From NCBI GenBank assembly GCA_015058045.1, contig SVDC01000029.1, positions 1-45,613 on the forward strand: a stretch of 45,613 nt of DNA, read 5' to 3'. Below are positions 34,828 to 42,733 of the stretch, piece by piece (positions within the stretch are counted from its first letter, which is position 1; every line of letters starts with the position of its first letter). The translations under genes were made by a program, and so were the position numbers. The notes below the pieces were generated by a model. The model did no database searches, was not told the origin of the DNA, and saw only the letters and a program-made list of their open reading frames with translations. Source of the DNA: Cellulosilyticum sp. (GTDB taxonomy: Bacteria; Bacillota; Clostridia; Lachnospirales; Cellulosilyticaceae).

Positions 34828-35160
34828 TTATACCTTTGCTTCATCTATGCTCTCAAAACGCCTTCTAAAACTTTCATTCTCTATATACTTATAGTCATGA
34901 TTACCTACAATTGAGTGTAAATGTCCTTTTAATTGATCTACCGTTTCTCCTAGCCTATCTTCTAATTCAACTTGGTCACATACCAAAATATCGCCTAAAA
35001 TAAAAATGTGATCTTCTGGTTTCACCTTTTGATTATGACGATAAATGATTTCTTGATGTACCGTTTCCATATTATCAAAATAAGCATATCGACTTCTCTT
35101 AAAGGATACATCATGAAAAAATTTATTCTTACTTACATTTTGTTTTAGCCAATGGCCGAT
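34828..35160 (-). pseudogene. Metallophosphoesterase remnant
   Basis: The reverse strand reads in one frame through GHWLKQNVSKNKFFHDVSF and METVHQEIIYRHNQKVKPED, then HIFILGDILV and LHSIVGNHDYKYIEN. The central motifs (ILGD and GNHD) of a calcineurin-like phosphoesterase are present. The first motif (DxHxxH) expected at the N-terminus and the C-terminal GHxH motif are both missing. The remaining open frame starting at an ATG is only 80 codons (34828-35070) with no ribosome site. I read this as the middle of a decayed gene. A terminator of the rhodanese gene sits at its 5' edge. Confidence 0.75.
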
Positions 35161-35173
35161 GGTTTCACTGTAT

Positions 35174-35211
35174 AAAATATCCCTATCCGATTGCTTTTCT
35201 CGGATAGGGAT
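35174..35211 (-). terminator. Terminator after the rhodanese gene
   Basis: 12-bp arms ATCCCTATCCGA/TCGGATAGGGAT (35179-35190, 35200-35211) followed by ATTTTAT on the minus strand, 40 nt past the stop. A near-copy is at 45340-45374. Confidence 0.8.
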
Positions 35212-35250
35212 TACCTTAAATATACTATATTTTATTGATTCTATATGCTG

Positions 35251-36036
35251 TCACTCATCACTAAGGCCAAAATAATACACTTTCTCATAACCAGCCTCCA
35301 CTAAACAATTGGCGGCAATTTCACTATTATACCCATGTTTACAATACAGTAGCATAGGTACAGCTTGATTTAAATTTGGCACATAGGGATTTTTTAAAAT
35401 GGTTGCCAATGGAATGCTTAGTGCATGAGGTAAATGATTCTCTTCATACTCATTCTGCGTACGTACATCAATTAATAGACTATGCTTTTTATCAACCAAA
35501 AGCATGGCCTCTTCAAATGATAGCCTCACGGTCTTTAGCAAATCTTTCTCCAAAACTCCAGGCATTATGCGTAACTCTTTTTTGAACATACGCTCTACAA
35601 TCTTATAGGCTTCCTCATAAGTTATAAAATCTCGCATACCAAATAGGGTTCCATACTTCTTATCCATAGCTTTTTCATTAACTTTATGTTCTGATTTTAC
35701 ACCCATAACTCCTTTAACAAATACTTGTGCTACATGGTTCACACAAGTTCGGCAGTCATATAAATCTCCTAGCTGTCTTGCCAGATTCCAGTCTGCTTCA
35801 TCCATTTCTCTACATTCTTTTCGCAAGAATTGATGAATGATTCTAGCTGCTACTCGCCTTTCAATCGCTTTGTTTGCCCAAAGGATATCCGCTTCTTCCA
35901 GCCATCCGTTATATCGGCCATACTGCATAATAGCTGCTGGTCCAATCTCATTTGTTTCTTGATTTTGGCAAAAATGATTCCATATAAGCATCACAAATGC
36001 TTCTGTAGTGATCTCCTTCATAACTTCATCTCTCAT
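35251..36036 (-). CDS. Rhodanese-domain protein with SLH-like N-terminal region
   Basis: A 261-aa cytoplasmic protein. Residues about 170-258 form a rhodanese (sulphurtransferase) domain: LLIDVRTQNEYEENHLPHAL, then LPMLLYCKHGYNSEIAANCL with the likely active Cys in YCKHGYNS, and a final VYYFGL. The N-terminal 150 residues have helical segments resembling SLH repeats without a signal peptide (AARIIHQFLRKE; DLYDCRTCVNHVAQVFVKGV) and conserved cysteines. The gene starts 54 nt after the alpha-galactosidase stop on the same strand, with no hairpin between, so it is probably the second gene of that operon. The role of a sulphurtransferase there is unknown. The first ATG lacks a strong site; the next in-frame one is 5 codons later. 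Confidence 0.78.
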   Translation of the reverse strand: MRDEVMKEITTEAFVMLIWNHFCQNQETNEIGPAAIMQYGRYNGWLEEADILWANKAIERRVAARIIHQFLRKECREMDEADWNLARQLGDLYDCRTCVNHVAQVFVKGVMGVKSEHKVNEKAMDKKYGTLFGMRDFITYEEAYKIVERMFKKELRIMPGVLEKDLLKTVRLSFEEAMLLVDKKHSLLIDVRTQNEYEENHLPHALSIPLATILKNPYVPNLNQAVPMLLYCKHGYNSEIAANCLVEAGYEKVYYFGLSDE

Positions 36037-36089
36037 TTCATCTATTCCAAGCTATTTTATGCCTCATTCCATCATTAACCACTTTCTGC

Positions 36090-38900
36090 TTAAATCATTG
36101 GCATTACTTTAATTGTCACATTATCACAAGCATTTAATTCGTCTACTGCGAATCTGCCTGTTGTATTTTGTGTTTCAATCCCAGTCCATAAATCTATTAC
36201 CCTGTAGCTTTTTGCTCGTTCAAATTTTTCTTTGTCTTTCATTTTGTGACCAAGCTTTTTCACCAGCTGACTAACCTCTATGCTATAACCACTGCTCTTC
36301 TTCTCTTCACTGACATTAATAAAAGAAATAGCCATTCCTCCATCTGCTAATGGTTTAGCAAGAATATCTACACGATTATTATCTCTAATATATTCTGTAT
36401 CTGGAGCCTCTAACTCTATGCTGCAAAATACACGTTTGGCTTGAACTCCTAGGGCATCTTGATTTAAAGCAATTAATTCTTCATTTGCAATCAGCTTCCA
36501 AATGGCATCACCCTTCTTAATTCTCCTCAAATCTAGACCAAGCATTAGAGGTGAATTCATCATACACCACATCGTCATATGGGTTTTACACATCGTATCT
36601 GTTAAACCATTCATACCAATCATTAACATATCCGGATCATTCCATCCTCTATCCAACCCTGCAAATTCATCCATAATAACTGCCTTGTTGTATTGTGAAG
36701 TGATACTAGTTGTATAATCTTGGTTCCATGAACCTCTGCCTGGATCTCCATCTGCACCTACTTGGAAAGTGATATCATTAAGAATTCTCCAAGAATCTCC
36801 TACCTTATAGCCCCAATTCTGTGGTTGTGTCTTTCCCCATTCACATATAGAGAAAATGACGTCGTGATTTGGATCAGCATGATTAAGTCCTTCAAGTAAG
36901 GCTGCATATGAACTTAATGTATTTTCCTGTCTTCTATGATTCATTAAGCGAATTAAATTGTCCCCTTCCTGCAAAGTTACTTTAATTTCTCCAGAATCCA
37001 TAAAAGTTTCTGCATTCTCTGTCGCTGGAAGAAAATCATCATAGAAAATAATCGTTTCTTCTTTCTCTCCTACAGCAATCTGAAGCCAGCTTCCTATTCC
37101 TACTTCCTGTCCAGTCCCATAGTTTACTATCAGTCGATATTCTCCAGTCTTTGGTGCATTAATATGGAAGGCAACTTCACCGCTGCGCTCCCCCACTGGA
37201 GTTGCTTCTGGCCCTGTCCCATCAAAGGTCCCAATGTTCGTTACATAATCCTGCTTTTTTTCAACTCCTTGTCCTAAAAGGATACCATCCAAAACGGCGG
37301 AGCAGGTTACATGATAATCATTTCCCATCACTTGTATACTACGAATATTAGGTGCATAAACATATTTAGCATTGGTACGATCAGAAAAAGTAGCATCATC
37401 CCAAAGATAGTAGCAATTGTCTACCTTCAAAAAGTCAACACCCCAATCTAAATAAGATTTGGCATCATCTCTTTCATGACCACAGGTTCCTACAGCCGCA
37501 CCAGCACAAAGATTGGTTCCAATGTCATTATACATACCAAATTTCAGTCCCTTGCCGTGTATGTAATCAGCCAAAGCTTTAAATCCAGATGGGAACTTCA
37601 TAGATTCATTAGTTAATTTTCCTTTCACACGCTCTGGCTTATAGCAGCCATCATCTAGCACAACATACTGGTAACCTAGCTTATCTAAGCCTAGTTCCAC
37701 CATTGCATTTGCCATTGCCTTAGTTAAGCTTTCGGTATTACCACTTCCAAAAGCATTCCAACTGTTCCATCCCATTGCAGGGAGATGGCCTTTCTTTTTA
37801 TTTAAAAGTACCTTACCATTTGAAAAAGCATCATATCGGTATGCCTTATCACTAAGTTCATCAGGTGTTCTCTTAATCACAGCCTTTGCAAACACATGCT
37901 CTATAAAAGCATCCGCTAATGGAAGCCATAATTGAAAATGAGGATATGAATTATTGCCATAAATCGTAACGCCTGACTGCCCATGAGGCACACCTGAAAA
38001 AGTATGTACTTCAACTTCAACATGATGTGCTATAAGGTCTGAATACACTAAATTCAAATTTTCCATAGCAGCATCTTCTCTACCTACTGCAAAAAAGGTT
38101 GGCGGATAAACTACATTTGTATAATCAAAAGATTCCCCCTTCCATCTTGGTCCATATACACATACTACAGCATCTGGTGCACCATAATAGTGATCTAGTT
38201 CCTCAGGTATATAATTTTGAAAGTGATTCTTTATCTTCTGCGTGCCTGAAAAATATTGAATACATGCTTCTGCTGTCAAGCCACCATTAGAGAATCCCGC
38301 AAAGGCCACCTGATTCTCATCGATTCTATAAGTTTTTGCATCTTTTCTAATCATCTGAATAGCTCTGGCTGAATCAGCTCCAGCCTCTTTAGCTGTATAT
38401 GGAAGGTGGTTGGTACGATTTAAAAGTAGGAAGCACTGATAGCCCATCTTATTGAAATCAAGGCAAGTTTGATATCCTTCATGCATATTACATTCTCCAT
38501 GATCCCCCCCTGCACATACAACTACAGCCCCTTTAGGCTCTACCTCTTCTGGTACCAGCATAGCATACATATAAGGCTTAAATTCTGGATCATGATTGTA
38601 ACGATGTCCAGGATTTTCTATATAGCTCCCCTCCTCAGGCATATTACCCTCTGACCATAAATAGATTCTCTCCGGTGCATTCTCTATAGGCTTAAGTTTT
38701 TTCATCATATCAGAAAAAATCTGTATCATTTTCTCCATCTTCTCCACATTTTTTTCTTCTGCCAATTTCCTATACATTTGATGTAACTCTAACAATTGTT
38801 CTTTTGAATAGCATGGTGCATCTTCAAAATAAACTACTGCCTGATGCAATAATACTTGCCTACTTTCTAGTATAATCTGACTCTTTTCTGCAGTTATCAT
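36090..38900 (-). CDS. Esterase-GH27 alpha-galactosidase fusion
   Basis: A 936-aa enzyme without a signal peptide, so probably cytoplasmic. Residues about 105-335 are an alpha/beta hydrolase: the nucleophile S204 in AFAGFSNGGLTA, an Asp near 276 (GREDAAM) and H306 (GVPHGQSG) form a believable triad. Residues 375-840 are a glycoside hydrolase family 27 barrel: LPAMGWNSWNAFG, nucleophile D494 in DFLKVDNCYY, acid/base likely D709 in WRILNDI, then GWNDPDMLMIG. A galactose-binding/CBM6-35-like beta insertion (about 555-670) interrupts the barrel. The C-terminal beta sandwich (840-936) is the usual one. It may remove galactosyl residues and ester groups from imported plant oligosaccharides. The ATG follows GGGGGGA. 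Confidence 0.9.
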   Translation of the reverse strand: MITAEKSQIILESRQVLLHQAVVYFEDAPCYSKEQLLELHQMYRKLAEEKNVEKMEKMIQIFSDMMKKLKPIENAPERIYLWSEGNMPEEGSYIENPGHRYNHDPEFKPYMYAMLVPEEVEPKGAVVVCAGGDHGECNMHEGYQTCLDFNKMGYQCFLLLNRTNHLPYTAKEAGADSARAIQMIRKDAKTYRIDENQVAFAGFSNGGLTAEACIQYFSGTQKIKNHFQNYIPEELDHYYGAPDAVVCVYGPRWKGESFDYTNVVYPPTFFAVGREDAAMENLNLVYSDLIAHHVEVEVHTFSGVPHGQSGVTIYGNNSYPHFQLWLPLADAFIEHVFAKAVIKRTPDELSDKAYRYDAFSNGKVLLNKKKGHLPAMGWNSWNAFGSGNTESLTKAMANAMVELGLDKLGYQYVVLDDGCYKPERVKGKLTNESMKFPSGFKALADYIHGKGLKFGMYNDIGTNLCAGAAVGTCGHERDDAKSYLDWGVDFLKVDNCYYLWDDATFSDRTNAKYVYAPNIRSIQVMGNDYHVTCSAVLDGILLGQGVEKKQDYVTNIGTFDGTGPEATPVGERSGEVAFHINAPKTGEYRLIVNYGTGQEVGIGSWLQIAVGEKEETIIFYDDFLPATENAETFMDSGEIKVTLQEGDNLIRLMNHRRQENTLSSYAALLEGLNHADPNHDVIFSICEWGKTQPQNWGYKVGDSWRILNDITFQVGADGDPGRGSWNQDYTTSITSQYNKAVIMDEFAGLDRGWNDPDMLMIGMNGLTDTMCKTHMTMWCMMNSPLMLGLDLRRIKKGDAIWKLIANEELIALNQDALGVQAKRVFCSIELEAPDTEYIRDNNRVDILAKPLADGGMAISFINVSEEKKSSGYSIEVSQLVKKLGHKMKDKEKFERAKSYRVIDLWTGIETQNTTGRFAVDELNACDNVTIKVMPMI

Positions 38901-38923
38901 TTAACGCTTCCCCCCATATTTGT

Positions 38924-38951
38924 CTTAATTATTTTAATTAAAATAATTAAG
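38924..38951. promoter_or_regulatory. 28-bp perfect palindrome upstream of the alpha-galactosidase gene
   Basis: CTTAATTATTTTAA and its exact complement (38924-38937, 38938-38951), centred 37 nt before the start codon and about 12-40 nt after the likely transcription start. It could bind a dimeric repressor or form a hairpin in the leader RNA. Confidence 0.5.
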
Positions 38952-38969
38952 ATACCGACTATTTGCCTC

Positions 38970-38978
38970 ATTATATCA
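38970..38978 (-). promoter_or_regulatory. Extended -10 promoter of the alpha-galactosidase operon
   Basis: TGATATAAT on the minus strand (TGn then TATAAT, 38970-38978). The -35 region is only T-rich, so this relies on the extended -10 motif. Confidence 0.5.
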
Positions 38979-39481
38979 CGAGTAAGCATACAAAAAAATG
39001 TTCATTATTATAAACTAAACCCTGCCTCTTTTTGTTAAATTAACTTCATCTATGCGATATAAATAGTAGATATAATAACAAGTTGTTCTAGTTAAATCAT
39101 CTATTTTTACTAATGTCCATTTAGCCACCGAATTTTATTTACGATTAGAAATTCTAAATGGCATTCCTATCTTTATCTGAATTGTTGCTCCACTATCTAC
39201 TTTAGTAGTTGATGGTGGGAAAGCTATATATCCCCTCCTCCATGCCCTTGTACACCAAACTAAAATACCCTATAAAATAAAAGAGGTATCATCAGTTAAG
39301 TCTCTTTTTTGCTACTCAACTGTTAACTCCTTTTTCTCAAAGTAACTCCCTACATATCAAATCGTTGAGTGGTAAAAAAAGAAAGTAGGATTGCCCTTCA
39401 TAAACACTCCTACTTTCTTAATATATAAAAACAATAAAAATAATACTCTATCTTTTTTACATCCTAATGTTTGAGCATTTA
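38979..39481. other. Gene-free stretch with short remnant
   Basis: About 500 nt with no gene that has a ribosome site. On the minus strand around 39080-39240 there is a broken reading frame, STTKVDSGATIQIKIGMPF and NSVAKWTLVKIDDL, that looks like a decayed coding sequence. No family can be named. The terminator at 39374-39418 belongs to the tiny gene that follows. Confidence 0.4.
39374..39418 (-). terminator. Terminator after the 44-codon gene
   Basis: AGAAAGTAGGA/TCCTACTTTCT 11-bp arms with a run of T on the minus strand, 64 nt past the stop. Confidence 0.8.
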
Positions 39482-39616
39482 CTAGTTTTGCTGCTCATTC
39501 ATAGTACGATAACTTGTTTTTTTCTTTGGTTCTCCATGATTATTTTGCTCCTCATGAAGTTTTTGTCTACGTTCTCCTTTTTGCATTGGATTATTTGAAC
39601 CTGGTTTATTAGCCAT
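39482..39616 (-). CDS. Tiny hydrophilic protein of 44 aa
   Basis: Too short for a length-filtered ORF search, but AAAGGA precedes the ATG (39616) and a terminator follows. It begins MANKPGSNNPMQKGERRQKL and ends RTMNEQQN. The protein is very hydrophilic, has many Lys, Arg, Gln, Asn and Glu and no cysteine, and resembles small spore or stress proteins in composition. I cannot name it. The composition differs from a random reading frame (few aromatic or hydrophobic residues), which supports that it is coding. Confidence 0.65.
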   Translation of the reverse strand: MANKPGSNNPMQKGERRQKLHEEQNNHGEPKKKTSYRTMNEQQN

Positions 39617-39693
39617 GATAACACATCCTTTCTCAAATAGAATTTACCTATTTTTGTACTTTTATTCTCATTGGATTATTGGTGATTTCTTAT

Positions 39694-39962
39694 TCATATA
39701 ATATTTGGATATAGAAACATAGCTTGTGTAGAAATGCTTTCATTTATGGTATTCTTCATTTTATAAGTCACAACAATATCCGCTTGCGAGTCATCAACTA
39801 TAATATCTAGCACCTCTGATAATACAGAAATTGTATTATTTTTCTCAAAGGTTATAGATGAACCAATATCTGAAGCCTTAAGAACTGCCATATTTGCATA
39901 AACAATTTGAGGCAAAGATAATACTAAAACTAACACAAAACTTAAACTCACTTTTTCATCAT
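39694..39962 (-). pseudogene. Truncated, frameshifted secreted-protein gene
   Basis: GGGAGG stands before ATGATGAAAAAG, after which the frame hits TGA. With one more A in the run of five A (39952-39956) it would read MMKK-VSLSFVLVLVLSLPQ and then IVYANMAVL, a good signal peptide. As it stands the only open frame starts at a GTG (39951) and gives 85 residues: signal-like part, then SDIGSSITFEKNNTISVLSE and VVTYKMKNTINESISTQ. It then stops at FLYPNII, where I would expect the secreted domain to continue. It appears both frameshifted and shortened. A sequencing error in the A-run cannot be excluded. Confidence 0.6.
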
Positions 39963-40082
39963 GCTTCCTCCCAAATTGATAATAAAAAACTCGATATTCC
40001 TTTTGGTCTTACATGCTAGTAATTTTGCTTTTTCTAATATTGGTTTAGAGATGTCAATTACATTCTTAATATCCTCTTTCAT
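39948..40082 (-). other. Possible 44-codon open frame upstream of the frameshifted gene
   Basis: Reads MKEDIKNVIDISKPILEKAK and continues through LLACKTKRNIEFFIINLGG to MMKK and a TGA that overlaps the frameshifted gene. GGGAG lies 9 nt before its ATG. It might be a real small protein coupled to the next gene, or only the result of the frameshift. Low confidence. Confidence 0.3.
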
Positions 40083-40167
40083 AAGTCACATCTCCCACTT
40101 TAATAAATATAATCTTCTAGTACTATTAACTTCCTTTATTTCCTACACACATTAAATCTAAAAAGCT

Positions 40168-40190
40168 ATTACTTACTTATGATATGGCTC
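40168..40190. repeat. Direct repeat copy 1 (23 bp)
   Basis: Same sequence as 41551-41573 except for two adjacent bases (positions 40184-40185, AT in place of GC). It lies just outside the XRE gene's 3' end. The two copies flank the regulator gene. Confidence 0.6.
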
Positions 40191-40267
40191 TCCGTTCAAT
40201 TCGCAATAGCCTTTATATGTTAAAACCTAACAACTACCTCTATTATTATCGTATTACGCTCAATGGT

Positions 40268-41359
40268 TTAGGTTTCCAAACTTCTAATAATCTCTATAAA
40301 CTTAGCATCTTCACGTATAGGTGCAAAAATTTTCCTTGACGTTAATATTTCTTTAGCCCCAGAAGTTGTATTTTTATAATCAAAGTCCATACTCTTAAAG
40401 CCAGTCTCACCATTATAAATAACTGATGTATAAACAGATTTTTCTGGAAGAGCATCAAATAATATGCTATGTTTTGCAAACTTTTCTATACATTCAAGCG
40501 CATCTTTATACTTATCTAATTTCATATATTCTTCAGCCATCCAAAAATAAAATGCTCTCAAGCGTAGATTCTCATAGATAAAATCATTCTCTTCATGCAG
40601 TAACTCTTCAAATCTTATAACTTTTTTAAACAATTCAATTCTTTTAACTGTATTATCTTTATATATTGAATTAGCAAGGGTTTGAATCAGAGTTTCAAAC
40701 ATATTTGATAACTGCCATATGTTTTGGACAATTTGATGTGATTTGTCTTCTTCGTTAAGTATTTCTAAAAGTATCATATCACGTGAATCACGTGCAAATG
40801 GAAGCTTATTAGCTATTTTAATAGCTTTTTCATTTTTGCCCATATCATTGTAAGAAAGTGCAAGAACTTTCAAAGCACCAAAACGTATACCATCATCTGT
40901 ACAATCTCTTAAAATACGGTTGCAAATCAAAATAGCTTCCTTTAAATTCTTTTGCCTGTCTTTTTCATCAAAGGATACATAGGGTTCTTTTGAATAACAT
41001 AACGTCTTAGCAAGACAGAACATTAGGTCATAATTATTTGGAAAGTCTTGAACTGCATTTCTAAGTAATTTAATTTTTGTGCCATTAACCCAATTCTTGT
41101 GTCGTTCAGGTCCAATGTCCTTAATGATTTGCTCTATTCTACTTTTATTTTTCGTAACATCATAGCACAATAGCTCATCTAAGCTGATATTAAAAAAACT
41201 TGCAATTGATGGCAAAAGTTCTATATCTGGGTAGCATCCTTCAACCTCCCATTTGCTTACAGCCTGTGCCGTAACACCTAGATATTCAGCAAAATATTCT
41301 TGATTGACATCAGCTTTTTTGCGCAGTTCCCTTATTTTTTCACCAATCTTAACTTTCAT
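40268..41359 (-). CDS. XRE-family regulator with TPR-like C-terminal domain
   Basis: A 363-aa regulator. Residues 1-65 are a HTH_3 domain: IGEKIRELRKKADVNQEYFA, then EYLGVTAQAVSKWEVEGCYP with the recognition helix and the typical QAVSKWE sequence, and DELLCYD. The rest is a long helical array like tetratricopeptide repeats, as in quorum- or metabolite-sensing XRE regulators (for example FMLCLAKTLCYSK-like segments near 105, and YNDMGKNEKAIKIANKLPF). No peptide pheromone gene is next to it. The ATG follows a GGTGT-like weak site. A palindrome (41427-41440) overlaps its promoter, suggesting self-control. Base composition is normal for the window; 23-bp repeats flank the gene. Confidence 0.87.
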   Translation of the reverse strand: MKVKIGEKIRELRKKADVNQEYFAEYLGVTAQAVSKWEVEGCYPDIELLPSIASFFNISLDELLCYDVTKNKSRIEQIIKDIGPERHKNWVNGTKIKLLRNAVQDFPNNYDLMFCLAKTLCYSKEPYVSFDEKDRQKNLKEAILICNRILRDCTDDGIRFGALKVLALSYNDMGKNEKAIKIANKLPFARDSRDMILLEILNEEDKSHQIVQNIWQLSNMFETLIQTLANSIYKDNTVKRIELFKKVIRFEELLHEENDFIYENLRLRAFYFWMAEEYMKLDKYKDALECIEKFAKHSILFDALPEKSVYTSVIYNGETGFKSMDFDYKNTTSGAKEILTSRKIFAPIREDAKFIEIIRSLET

Positions 41360-41412
41360 AAATACACCTTCTACTAGGATATTTTATAAATTCTTGCAAG
41401 ATTTATATCTAT

Positions 41413-41441
41413 ACTTTATAACACACTGAACTACAGTTCAA
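41413..41441 (-). promoter_or_regulatory. Promoter and operator of the XRE regulator
   Basis: TTGAAC (41436-41441), 17 nt, TAAAGT (41413-41418) on the minus strand. The perfect palindrome TGAACT-AC-AGTTCA (41427-41440) overlaps the -35 and spacer; further half-sites (GTTCAG) lie at about 41499-41506. Typical of an autoregulated XRE gene, by inference. Confidence 0.5.
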
Positions 41442-41550
41442 TAAACAATTGTTTGTTGGAATTTCAACTAGAGGTTGCATCATACCAAATACTTTACATT
41501 CAGTTCAGCATTTTAATAGACCTATTTGAATATTTATTATTTCACTTCTT

Positions 41551-41573
41551 ATTACTTACTTATGATGCGGCTC
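41551..41573. repeat. Direct repeat copy 2 (23 bp)
   Basis: Partner of 40168-40190, about 1.38 kb away and in the same orientation. No similarity outside the 23 bp. Confidence 0.6.
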
Positions 41574-41792
41574 ACCCCCTAGGTAACTAGCAGTTTTTAT
41601 CCTAAATAAGACCATTAGGACTTTTCTATCATATATCCCAATGGCCTTATATTTTTACATATATACAAATGATTCTTATACTTCTTGTATATTCTCTATT
41701 ACAGTTATATCTAATAATGTTGTATAGGCTACTTATAAATAAACTTAGCTACCTAGTTTTTATTAACTTGCTTTCTGTTAAAACTTTATCAT
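41574..41792. other. Gene-free stretch before the SLH remnant
   Basis: AT-rich non-coding sequence with an inverted pair AAGACCATTAGGACTTTT / AATGGCCTTATATTTTT around 41606-41660 that could form a weak hairpin. I see no gene. Confidence 0.4.
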
Positions 41793-41891
41793 TTATGCAG
41801 CCTCCTGAGCCTCATAATGCTCATAGAATCTCATTAAAATGACCGTAGCCATTTCCCTTGTTACTTCTTGGTTATGTGCAAAGTTAGTATT
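41793..41891 (-). pseudogene. 3' end of an SLH-domain gene, broken
   Basis: The reverse strand reads NFAHNQEVTREMATVILMRF and YEHYEAQEAA, then a stop at 41793-41795. The block NxxVTREMATVILxRF is the end of an SLH domain (compare VTRxQMATIL). No upstream part of the gene remains: the frame is cut near 41891, where sequence coding for an IS66 transposase begins on the other strand. A remnant of an S-layer-linked gene. Confidence 0.65.
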
Positions 41892-42594
41892 GTGACACTA
41901 TCATTAGTAGCTGCGATCATGAATGTAAAGTATGTAAACGCCATTCCTCTTTATCGTTTAGAGCAAGAGTTCAAACGTGCAGAAGCCAAAAGCTATATGT
42001 AGGTCTATCGTATAGCAAAAATATATGATGCAGCACCGATTATATTATATGAGTACCAAAAAAACACGAAATCAAAGTCACCCTAGAGAATTTTTAAAAG
42101 ACCATAGTGGTGTCTGTGTAACGGATGGCTATCAAGTCTATCATGCACTTGAAAAAGAGTTAAAAGACTTAAAGATAGCTGGTTGTTGGGCTCATTGTAG
42201 ACGTAAGTTTGCAGATGTTGTTAAAGCGTTAGGCAAAGAAAAAGCCAAGAATACGCTAGCCTATGCAGCACTTCAACAGATTAGTGTCATCTATAATGTT
42301 GAAGAAGAACTTAAAGACCTTTCTCTTGAGGAAAGAGTGAACAGGCGTCAGCTCAGTGTCAAGCCACTAGTAGATGCTTTCTTTGCATAGGTAAAAGCTA
42401 ATCAGCATAAAGTACCTAAGAAATCTGAAACAGGAAAAGGATTTACTTACTGTATCAATCAGGAGCAATATCTCAGAGTCTTTTTAGAGCATGGAAATGT
42501 CCCAGTAGATAATAATGCTGCTGAACAATCTATACGAAGCTTCTGTATAGGCAAGGCTAACTGGCATTTGATCGATACAATCAATGGTGAATAG
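41892..42594 (+). mobile_element. IS66-family transposase (TnpC) remnant
   Basis: Fragments of the IS66 transposase follow in order. SLVAAIMNVKYVNAIPLYRL and EQEFKR come first, then, after a deletion at about 41979 that removes the middle including the first catalytic Asp, AEAKSYM. A TAG replaces Trp at 42000-42002. Then VYRIAKIYDAAPIILYEYQK, an extra A in the A-run at 42058-42064, and SHPREFLKDHSGVCVTDGYQ, CWAHCRRKFADVVKALG and LSLEERVNRRQLSVKPLVDA. A second TAG for Trp is at 42388-42390, then VPVDNNAAEQSIRSFCIGKA, ending at a stop at 42594. The intact 42025-42390 open frame is part of it. No terminal inverted repeats or the two small IS66 genes are seen. Dead. Confidence 0.88.
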
Positions 42595-42674
42595 TAGCAA
42601 AAGAATTAGATTTATTTGAATTATAATTTAACGTCTAACCCTGAACCTGTATTAATAAAAAGAGGATTTCTATA

Positions 42675-42725
42675 AAATTTACCCCTTAAAGTTAGCCTAA
42701 AAATCTAACTTTAAGGGGTAAATTT
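42675..42725. terminator. Bidirectional terminator after the Cache chemoreceptor
   Basis: Perfect 21-bp arms AAATTTACCCCTTAAAGTTAG and its complement around CCTAAAAAT. It lies 8 nt past the chemoreceptor stop. Confidence 0.85.
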
Positions 42726-42733
42726 ATACTGGG

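Noticed and set aside
42025..42390. 121-codon open frame as an independent gene
   Set aside because: It is only the middle section of the IS66 transposase remnant; the ATG is in the wrong frame for the upstream transposase part and has no ribosome site.
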